Source: Cyanobacteria bacterium SBLK
Lineage (GTDB): Bacteria > Cyanobacteriota > Cyanobacteriia > Cyanobacteriales > Spirulinaceae
Direction of reading: 5' to 3'
Length of the DNA stretch: 64,000 nucleotides
Assembly (NCBI GenBank): GCA_017746715.1
Contig: JAGHZQ010000046.1
Span: 1-64,000, forward strand
The notes beneath the pieces are model-generated. The model made no database searches. It worked only from the letters and a program-made list of their open reading frames with translations, and was not told the origin of the DNA. Each line of letters begins with the position of its first letter. Position 1 is the first letter of the stretch. Positions 39,087 through 45,715 of this stretch are shown here, piece after piece. The position numbers and the translations under genes are program-made.

Positions 39087-39374
39087 ATGCTCGATCGCGA
39101 ACAAGTCCAAAAAGTTGCTCACCTCGCTCGCTTGGAACTCACAGAAACCGAGGAAGAAGCATTTACCCGTCAACTCAGCAGCATTCTCGAATATTTCGAG
39201 CAACTCAGCGAACTCGATACTCATGATATCAAACCCACAACGCGGGCAATTGAAACCAGTAATATTACTCGTCCCGATACTTTAAATCCTTCTTTAGAAC
39301 AAGAGAAAATGTTGAATGCCGCACCCGATCGCAGCGATCGTTTTTTCCAAGTTCCGCAGATATTAAGCGATTGA
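39087..39374 (+). CDS. gatC: Glutamyl-tRNA(Gln) amidotransferase subunit C
   Basis: 95 residues: MLDREQVQKVAHLARLELTE, then QLSSILEYFEQLSELDTHDI and the C-terminal FFQVPQILSD, all typical. GatC stabilises the GatA-GatB complex that converts Glu-tRNA(Gln) to Gln-tRNA(Gln). Subunits A and B are not in this window, as is common in cyanobacteria. Confidence 0.95.
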   Translation: MLDREQVQKVAHLARLELTETEEEAFTRQLSSILEYFEQLSELDTHDIKPTTRAIETSNITRPDTLNPSLEQEKMLNAAPDRSDRFFQVPQILSD

Positions 39375-39500
39375 GGAACGAATCTCGAAGATAGAGCGAC
39401 TTGTTTTCCTACACTGAGGATATTCCCTGCAAGCATAACTCTTAATAATGAACGGGCAAAACGAGTTTAAAATAAATTTTATACTGGTTTAGGGACTGGG

Positions 39501-40097
39501 ATGATGCCCTATAGCAAATTCGATCTCTCTCGAGTTCAGCAGGATCTCGGCTTAACAATTCACGAAACCACGCATTTTTTACCGGATTTGCCGACGGTAG
39601 CACCGGATTCTCTCTTGCAAGAAACTCTTGCCAATACGATGCCTTTAGCTCTGGCTCAAGGCAATGAAAAAGCTCGTAGCGAATGGATTATCAATCCCAT
39701 TTTAACGGCAGTACGCCGCCTTTCTTCGTCGCCAGCGAGCGTATTTTCGGGGCGGGAGTTTAATATCGACTCGGAGCGAGATTTGGTAGGGTATGTGGAT
39801 TTTTTGTTGGCACGATCGCCTCGCTTATTGGTATTAGAATCTCCAGTTATTATGTTGGTAGAAGCCAAACCGGAGAACTTAAATGCGGGTTTGGGACAAT
39901 GCGCTGCCGAAATGGTCGCGGCGCAAATTTTCAATCAACAACCCGAGCTAACGATTTATGGGTGCGTGACGAGTGGGGAACTTTGGAAGTTTTTAAAGTT
40001 GTACAAAACCGATTTGACGATCGATCTCGAACCCTATGCGATCGCACCTCTGGATCGCTTGTTGGGAATTCTCATTTATTTAGTTTGCGAGGGGTAA
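39501..40097 (+). CDS. PD-(D/E)XK nuclease-like protein of unknown function
   Basis: 198 residues. The central segment GYVDFLLARSPRLLVLESPV followed by IMLVEAKPENLNAGLGQCAA has the order Asp, then E-x-K in a strand, then a Gln in the next helix. That is the pattern of PD-(D/E)XK nucleases such as the N-terminal part of type I restriction R subunits. No helicase domain or methyltransferase partner is nearby. Similar stand-alone proteins are common in cyanobacteria and remain uncharacterised. It has no signal peptide. The nuclease call rests on motif spacing only. Confidence 0.65.
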   Translation: MMPYSKFDLSRVQQDLGLTIHETTHFLPDLPTVAPDSLLQETLANTMPLALAQGNEKARSEWIINPILTAVRRLSSSPASVFSGREFNIDSERDLVGYVDFLLARSPRLLVLESPVIMLVEAKPENLNAGLGQCAAEMVAAQIFNQQPELTIYGCVTSGELWKFLKLYKTDLTIDLEPYAIAPLDRLLGILIYLVCEG

Positions 40098-40186
40098 GAG
40101 TAAAAAAGCATTCGGCCGCAAAAAGGAGGTACAAACATTTATAATAGATAATGCTAAAATGCTCAAATCGCGAACGGTGATAAGTG

Positions 40187-40444
40187 ATGACTGAAGAGAA
40201 AACAATTTGGATCGTGACAGCAAATTCCCCTGAAAATGAAATTGCAAGCTCGGAGGAGTCCACGGGAGAAAAAGGATTAAAGTTGAAAGAGACGAGCGAT
40301 CGCATTGCTCAAAGCGTGTGTATTAGTGCAAGTACCTTAAAACAAAATATGTCTGAGTTTATCGATAAAGATATTCGCAACAGCGATCGCTCCTTCAACA
40401 ATAACCCAAAAATGCGATCGCTCTTAAAACTGTTGATAAAATAA
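40187..40444 (+). CDS. Hypothetical small protein ending in a MITE-like element
   Basis: 85 residues (MTEEKTIWIVTANSPENEIA onward), acidic in the middle and with an amphipathic stretch DRIAQSVCISASTLKQNMSE. I recognise no domain. The last few residues (about LKLLIK) and the TAA stop fall inside the left end of the repeat element at 40425-40602, so the original C-terminus may have been replaced. The start could also be the GTG at 40184. Confidence 0.5.
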   Translation: MTEEKTIWIVTANSPENEIASSEESTGEKGLKLKETSDRIAQSVCISASTLKQNMSEFIDKDIRNSDRSFNNNPKMRSLLKLLIK

Positions 40445-40602
40445 AAATTAAGCAAGTAGGGTGCAGTATAGCCTCCGGCATGGCTGCGCTAAAGCGACAG
40501 CGTAACGCACCAATTTTTAGACTTCTGGTGCGTTACGCTCCATTCCATTACGCTAACACACCTTACGACTTTCATTTAATATTTGCCTTACGAACAATCT
40601 CT
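40425..40602. mobile_element. MITE-like element, copy A (about 178 bp)
   Basis: It matches the reverse complement of 57955-58131 almost throughout. The ends are imperfect inverted repeats: AAACTGTTGATAA on the left, and AGAGATTGTTCGTAA read inward from the right. The centre is a perfect 13-base hairpin, AGCGTAACGCACC (40499-40511) with GGTGCGTTACGCT (40527-40539). It has no coding capacity of its own. Confidence 0.8.
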
Positions 40603-40822
40603 CATTCAGTGTTTCTGGATCGAGTTCTTTAGTTTTTCCCGCACGATATTCAGTCATTGCTACAGCCGCAAGTTTTGCAAGCGTATCGGGAGAACGAGCA
40701 AATGTTTCATCCCAACGTCCCTCATCTTCTAATTCTTCTAATATCATTGTCGCGATCGCATCTTGTTGGCGATCGGGTAAAGTTTTTACTCGAGCGATCG
40801 CTCGCTCTAGCAGATCGGTCAT
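40553..40822 (-). CDS. Antitoxin-like small protein with repeat-derived C-terminus
   Basis: 89 residues. The N-terminus MTDLLERAIARVKTLPDRQQ followed by DAIATMILEELEDEGRWDE and RSPDTLAKLAAVAMTEYRAG resembles a common family of cyanobacterial toxin-antitoxin antitoxins. Such proteins usually end soon after GKTxxLDPxxL. Here the frame continues with ERLFVRQILNESRKVC, which is encoded by the MITE-like element that also provides the stop. No toxin gene is adjacent, so it is an orphan or the remnant of a pair. Confidence 0.65.
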   Translation of the reverse strand: MTDLLERAIARVKTLPDRQQDAIATMILEELEDEGRWDETFARSPDTLAKLAAVAMTEYRAGKTKELDPETLNERLFVRQILNESRKVC

Positions 40823-40918
40823 GGTAACTTCTCTTTACACTCTATTTTTAGGATTATATCGCGCAACGGCGATCGCATTTTCGAGAATACCCCCAAAAAT
40901 GCGATCGCGTGGCAATTG

Positions 40919-41980
40919 TTACTGCGAACTCGAAACCGGACTTAAGTTCTGAACCGATCGCATCCCCGTATCGGGAAAATCCGTAAAGAACCCATCTAAA
41001 CCCTGATTCAAATAATATTGAATCTCTTCCTCGCCATCCTTAAATGTCACCCAATCCGGCAAAGAATCGTCCCGAAACGTCCATGCGTGAACCTCCAACC
41101 CCAACGAATGCGCCTCTTGGATGAAAGTGCTCGGCTGGCGGCCTTCCGGTAAAATCAAGCGCTTGTAAGCGCCCACTCCATCGGCATAGCGAGCGATTTG
41201 GGCGAGGGGATAATTGGGACGAGCGGACGTATCTTCCCAACCGCGTTGGCGTCCCTGCCAAACCAATTGCACCAACTTCGCGTTAAACCCCGGATCCCCA
41301 TCCAAAATCCGCAAAATCTTATCGTGAAAAGATTGCACGTAAATCGCCGCATCTTCGCGATTGAGATTGTTTTGGTTCAAAACCGCCTTTAAAGGAGGAA
41401 TATAATCGAATCCCTTGGCTTCGAGAATTTGCGGATCTTTAGTTTCTGGATAGAGTCCGATGGTACGCCCTAACTCGGCCTCCTTGGCTCTGACCAGATC
41501 GATGACTTCCTGAAACGTCGGGATTTCGTAGCGACCATCGTAGGAAGAATCGCGATCGCGGGTCTGAATCGCCCGCAATTCCTTAATTTCCGCCAAGGTG
41601 AAATCCTCCACCCACCAATCGAGACGATCCTCGGTATCGAAAGACGTTCTATCCTTGCGTTGGCGATCGGCAAACTTGGCAAGAGACGCAATATTGGTCG
41701 AATCGCTGAGATAGCGATCGTGTCTCGCCACTAAAACACAATCTTTTGTGAGAACTAAGTCCGGTTCCACATAATCCGCCCCTTGAGCGATCGCCAGTTC
41801 GTAAGCCGTGAGGGTATGTTCCGGACGATAGCCGCTCGCCCCGCGATGGGCAATGACGAGGGGTTTTTCACCGCTTAAAGTTTTATACCCCGTGGAAACC
41901 GCCGACCCGGGTAACCCAATCGAGAATGCAAAGATAGCGAGGGGTAGCCAGAGTACAGTTGCAATGGTAGAGATTTTCAT
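40919..41980 (-). CDS. glpQ: Exported glycerophosphodiester phosphodiesterase
   Basis: 353 residues from the ATG at 41980. A signal peptide covers about residues 1-27 (TIATVLWLPLAIFAFSIGLP). The catalytic core has the two His of the family in VIAHRGASGYRPEHTL and VARHDRYLSDSTN, with the metal-binding Glu pair in GADYVEPDL. The length and the DGFFTDFPDTG end fit the GlpQ (periplasmic) class. It hydrolyses glycerophosphodiesters to glycerol-3-phosphate and an alcohol. Its neighbour is the phosphatase PhoX, so both probably serve phosphate scavenging. Its own upstream region is occupied by a 232-bp repeat element. Confidence 0.93.
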   Translation of the reverse strand: MKISTIATVLWLPLAIFAFSIGLPGSAVSTGYKTLSGEKPLVIAHRGASGYRPEHTLTAYELAIAQGADYVEPDLVLTKDCVLVARHDRYLSDSTNIASLAKFADRQRKDRTSFDTEDRLDWWVEDFTLAEIKELRAIQTRDRDSSYDGRYEIPTFQEVIDLVRAKEAELGRTIGLYPETKDPQILEAKGFDYIPPLKAVLNQNNLNREDAAIYVQSFHDKILRILDGDPGFNAKLVQLVWQGRQRGWEDTSARPNYPLAQIARYADGVGAYKRLILPEGRQPSTFIQEAHSLGLEVHAWTFRDDSLPDWVTFKDGEEEIQYYLNQGLDGFFTDFPDTGMRSVQNLSPVSSSQ

Positions 41981-41998
41981 GGTCTGTAATAAAAAGTA

Positions 41999-42231
41999 GG
42001 GGCGCAATGCTTGCCATTGGTGTCAACTTAGTCTAGAATCTGAGTCCCTAGGATGTTTTGAACTGCCCCGCCAAGAACTTGAGTTCTTGGCTCATAGCTC
42101 AAGCAGGCTGAAGCCGGCTAAACCGAAAGAAACCTTAACCTGCTTTAGCGGGTTTAAGCTATAAGCCTAGGGTTTGAACTAGAAGGAAAGGGGTAAGAGC
42201 GTTAAGTTGACACCAATGAATGCTTGCGCCC
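41999..42231. mobile_element. MITE-like element with about 29-bp terminal inverted repeats
   Basis: The left end (about 42001-42030) and the complement of the right end (42203-42231) both contain GGCGCAA, then a variable few bases, then CATTGGTGTCAACTTA. The interior has hairpins such as CCAAGAACTTGAGTTCTTGG (about 42071) and a CCTGCTTTAGCGGG stem. It has no coding capacity. It lies directly between phoX and glpQ, 19 bp from the glpQ start. Confidence 0.7.
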
Positions 42232-42280
42232 TGATGTCAATGCGTTTTAACCATGTGGTGGTAATTCAAGCAAATCGTTC

Positions 42281-44506
42281 TTACCAGAGTCCCGGAATGG
42301 GCTGACTGCCAAGGCGACGCACGGCAATAACCGCAGGTTTGGGGGGATCGTTCCGACGTTTACCCGGCCAGTTCGATCCGATGGGGATCTCGCGAGTTTG
42401 AATAAAGTCCTCGCCGTCCGTCGTTTTCATTGCATACTTGCGAGTTTCCGACTCCATTCCCTTGCGGATGCCATTCCGTTCCCCCGGATGTTGCACCGCT
42501 AAGAAAAGCGTTTCCTCATCTTCCGAGAAGAAAGGTCCCGTACACTCGCACTCGGTGGGTCCGATACCAAACGGATAGGCTTCCCCCGCACCGGATCCGG
42601 AGGTGGGAACGAACCAGATGGAATTATTCCCGAAAATTCCCAATAACTCTTTCTGAGAAATGGGTTGACCTTGTTTGAGATTGTCCTTGGTACGACTGGG
42701 AACGGGTTTATTGTGAGTGCTGGTGGACATATCCGTGACCACCCAGAGATTGTCGTTGTTATCGATTTCGATATTATCCGGGTTGGAGAAGCCCATGCCT
42801 CCCGCAGCCGGTTCCCCACCCATAGCGAAAGACTGCCAGCGAAAGGTCATGGCACCGGGATCCAAACCGTCTTCTTTCAAGCTGACGATCCAACCGAATT
42901 CGTAAGGGACTTCTCCATTAGGTCCTTGGAAAATACTGGTATCGGGTCCCCCATCTCCCCCCGGAGTGCCGGAGGTGAAGGCAATATAAAGGGTGCCATC
43001 TTTGGCGACGATGGTATCTTCCGGACGCGCTGTAGTGGTGATTCCTGCCGCATTGCCGGCATAATGGGCATCGATGAGGATCGCCCCTTGTTTCTGTGCT
43101 TCCGTGCCTTCGTAGAGGTCGCCGAGGGTACGGAATTTCGATTTTATCGCCGCTGCTTCCGCATCGCTAGTGACTTTGACGACACCGCCGGCATTGCGAT
43201 CGGGGTTGGGGAATTTCACCATACCGCCGCCGACAGTGCTGGGCATAATGGGGTCGATCGCGGTACTCGGGGCGAGGGGAATCCATTGTCCGGTACCGTT
43301 GGCGTTGAACTTCGCCCCGTACAACATGCCGTTTTCGAGGAGGCGAGAATTCACTTTGTCGGTAACGCGGCGAACCGTACCATTAGAAACGAACTTGTAG
43401 AGGTGTCCCCCCCGGCGATCGCATCCGGAATAAACCGCCAATTTTTTACCCGGACGGGCCAAAAATCCGACGGCTTCGTGACGGTAGCGACCCAACCAAG
43501 TGTGCTTGGTGCCGTAGTCGTTGGGGTTGGCGGGATCCACTTCTACCATCCAACCGTACTTGTTGCCCGCCAAGCCAAAAGGATTTCCCTGTCCTCGAAT
43601 ACTGCCGATATTGAAGGGTTTTGCAGTCGGAGGCAGAGAAGAACCATCAGCCATTACGGGTTCGGGGACGAGGTCTTGGAAGTTCTCTTCCGCACTAAAT
43701 ACGGTTCCCCAAGGGCTGGTTCCTCCCGCACAGTTGCCGAAGGTACCGATAATTCGACTGCCCAAGCCGTCATCATAGCCCTTTTTGTTGCTTTTGTTGA
43801 AAATCGCAACGCTAGGGCCCGTAGATTTGAGATAGCGTCCGTCTTCGAGACCGGAAATTCCAGTGATGCGGCGATCGCGATTGTCATAGGTGCGCTCCCA
43901 TTTGCCGTTTGCATTGCGACGCAAGGAAATGACTCCCATGCCTACATCGATCATTGCTTCTTTGGCAATTTCTTGAATCTGTTCTTTCAAAGCATTATTT
44001 GGCAGTGCAAAGGCATCAATTTCTCCCTCGCTACCTGTCAGAGCACTGGCCACGGCAGCAAAGGGAAGAGATTGGCCAATAACTTGGGGATAGGTTTCCA
44101 TCCAAGTTTTGCCGCTAATGTACTCGAAGTTAATCGTTAAATAGCCTTCGTTGGGTGCGGTTTCCACAAAGGAAAGATAATCGTTGTTATAACCGAAGCG
44201 AGAATCGCCGACGCGATCGCCCCAAGCAGCGATAACATCATAGGTAAAACCGGGAGGCAGTACCACATCATCTTGGACTTGGTAAGTACTGTAAGACTCA
44301 ATTTGCTTGTTCTGAGTCAAATTGTTAATATCGAGAGGGATAGGAAGTTTAACGGGTTCAAAACTCAAACCATTAGTTCCCAAGGAAGACCTAGAGCCGG
44401 AAAATGGCATGGAAAAACTTTTACGCGGCGAGGCAAGAGAACCGAGGGCAACACTCCCGGCACTTGCTCCCATAAATACTAAAAAGTGACGACGTTTAAT
44501 GCCCAT
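42281..44506 (-). CDS. phoX: Tat-exported PhoX-type alkaline phosphatase
   Basis: 741 residues from the ATG at 44506. The N-terminus MGIKRRHFLVFMGASAGSVA is a twin-arginine signal. The body is a DUF839/PhoX beta-propeller, with segments such as GTFGNCAGGTSPWGTVFSAE, YGWMVEVDPANPNDYGTKHT, HEAVGFLARPG and NIEIDNNDNLWVVTDMS. PhoX enzymes are Ca/Fe-dependent monoesterases secreted under phosphate starvation. A Pho box lies about 100 bp upstream (44609-44638). It is followed by glpQ on the same strand. Confidence 0.92.
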   Translation of the reverse strand: MGIKRRHFLVFMGASAGSVALGSLASPRKSFSMPFSGSRSSLGTNGLSFEPVKLPIPLDINNLTQNKQIESYSTYQVQDDVVLPPGFTYDVIAAWGDRVGDSRFGYNNDYLSFVETAPNEGYLTINFEYISGKTWMETYPQVIGQSLPFAAVASALTGSEGEIDAFALPNNALKEQIQEIAKEAMIDVGMGVISLRRNANGKWERTYDNRDRRITGISGLEDGRYLKSTGPSVAIFNKSNKKGYDDGLGSRIIGTFGNCAGGTSPWGTVFSAEENFQDLVPEPVMADGSSLPPTAKPFNIGSIRGQGNPFGLAGNKYGWMVEVDPANPNDYGTKHTWLGRYRHEAVGFLARPGKKLAVYSGCDRRGGHLYKFVSNGTVRRVTDKVNSRLLENGMLYGAKFNANGTGQWIPLAPSTAIDPIMPSTVGGGMVKFPNPDRNAGGVVKVTSDAEAAAIKSKFRTLGDLYEGTEAQKQGAILIDAHYAGNAAGITTTARPEDTIVAKDGTLYIAFTSGTPGGDGGPDTSIFQGPNGEVPYEFGWIVSLKEDGLDPGAMTFRWQSFAMGGEPAAGGMGFSNPDNIEIDNNDNLWVVTDMSTSTHNKPVPSRTKDNLKQGQPISQKELLGIFGNNSIWFVPTSGSGAGEAYPFGIGPTECECTGPFFSEDEETLFLAVQHPGERNGIRKGMESETRKYAMKTTDGEDFIQTREIPIGSNWPGKRRNDPPKPAVIAVRRLGSQPIPGLW

Positions 44507-44608
44507 TATATTTATCGTTTGAAGGGTGTTCGTTCTCTCGTTTTTAAGAATTTGAGGCTGTTTGAGGCAGCGCACAACACCCAAGGCTAGATCGATTTAT
44601 TGAAGAGT

Positions 44609-44638
44609 TCGTAAATTTGAGGTAATCTTGCGGTTAAG
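44609..44638 (-). promoter_or_regulatory. Pho box upstream of phoX
   Basis: On the minus strand three 8-mers, CTTAACCG, GATTACCT and ATTTACGA, stand in tandem. They are separated by CAA each time, giving an 11-bp period. This is the layout of the cyanobacterial PhoB/SphR box (tandem PyTTAAPyPyT/A with three-base gaps). It is 103 bp from the phoX ATG. Confidence 0.75.
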
Positions 44639-44662
44639 AGTCCCTGAGTCAATTATCAACTG

Positions 44663-45406
44663 TCAACTATCAACTATCAATTGTTCTGTCGAGGGGTTTA
44701 AAGCGTAATGTAGAAAAATCTCTTCTCCGATCGCCTCGGCACTCAAAAGGCGCAAAGCTTTGGGCGATCGCAAGGAAAATCCCGTTCCTCCCACAACTCC
44801 TGGTGCATCCTTCCCCCCCACCATTAACGGGCAAATTGTCAGCCAAAACTCAGCGATTAAATCCTCTGCCAGTAACGCCGCAACCAACTCTCCACCTCCT
44901 AGAACCGCCACCCGATGCCATCCCAATCGATAGAGGTATTGAAACGCCGCTCGCCAGCGATCGCCTGCTTCTAAAACAATAACGCGATCGAAATCGAGAC
45001 TTCCCTGCCACCTTTTTGCTCCCTCCACCGAAGTCAGCAACCATCGAGGAATGGGTTGCTGGAAAAAACGCCATTGAGAATCGAGATCTCCCGAATGAGA
45101 GCAAACTGCGTGAACGGGTTGAGGGGGTTTATTTGCGTCTCGCCGTTGCTGAAGGAGTTGGCGATCGCTCAAGGGAAGCGTCGTTTGATAAGCCTGCAAC
45201 GTTCCCCGACCGAACAACACCCCATCAACCGCCGCAATTTGCCGCTCTAAATGCTCTCGATCCGCCTTGGAGCCAAAACGTGCCGGCGATCGCCGAACAT
45301 CGGAAATTTTGCCATCCGCCGTTGTTGCTAAAATTGCCGTTGCGTGAGGAATCTTCACAATTTTGCCATTGTCTGTATTTCTACTCCCAGAGAATATCAA
45401 TCCCAT
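44663..45406 (-). CDS. RibD C-terminal domain (pyrimidine reductase-like) protein
   Basis: 247 residues. The dihydrofolate-reductase-like fold of RibD is seen in TAILATTADGKISDVRRSPA, the NADP-binding VAVLGGGELVAALL, the LFGRGTLQAYQTTLPLS segment and LTICPLMVGGKDAPGV. The N-terminal deaminase domain of RibD is absent, so this is a stand-alone reductase domain. It may take part in riboflavin synthesis or reduce another substrate. A short repeat tract (AACTATCAACTATCAA) runs into its 3' end. Confidence 0.85.
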   Translation of the reverse strand: MGLIFSGSRNTDNGKIVKIPHATAILATTADGKISDVRRSPARFGSKADREHLERQIAAVDGVLFGRGTLQAYQTTLPLSDRQLLQQRRDANKPPQPVHAVCSHSGDLDSQWRFFQQPIPRWLLTSVEGAKRWQGSLDFDRVIVLEAGDRWRAAFQYLYRLGWHRVAVLGGGELVAALLAEDLIAEFWLTICPLMVGGKDAPGVVGGTGFSLRSPKALRLLSAEAIGEEIFLHYALNPSTEQLIVDS

Positions 45407-45715
45407 CGGTCATTATTCTAGCTCGAGAGAGATTTACACGAATTCTTTACGGTAAATTTATAGAAATCCATAAATTCTTTAAAAAAATGCTCGATTGTGA
45501 TACTTATCATTGATAATAGCTACCGCTTTGAGTATAGCCATTTGCTCGCGGTCGCAGTTTTTTCGGCAAAAGGACACAATATAAAGAGATGATAGAAGGG
45601 GAGCGAAACAACTTGAGGGATTGGCGATATCTCGTCCGTCTTTCCAACCCTTCCCCTATTTTCTCCTTCTCTTGCGATCGAGCAGTTGGAGGTTGGCTGC
45701 GCTTAAAATAAACCT
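45407..45715. other. Gene-free spacer, divergent promoters expected
   Basis: 309 bp between the divergent RibD-like gene and the sensor kinase. It is AT-rich near 45430-45520, with GATACTTATCATTGATAAT (45499-45517) as a weak Fur-box-like sequence. I see no coding frame or strong hairpin. Confidence 0.3.

Noticed and set aside
42665..44140. 491-residue plus-strand frame inside phoX
   Set aside because: Antisense shadow of a well-conserved phosphatase; its sequence has no recognisable domains.
45499..45517. Fur-box-like sequence GATACTTATCATTGATAAT
   Set aside because: Only a partial match to the tandem GATAAT consensus, and neither neighbouring gene has an obvious iron link.
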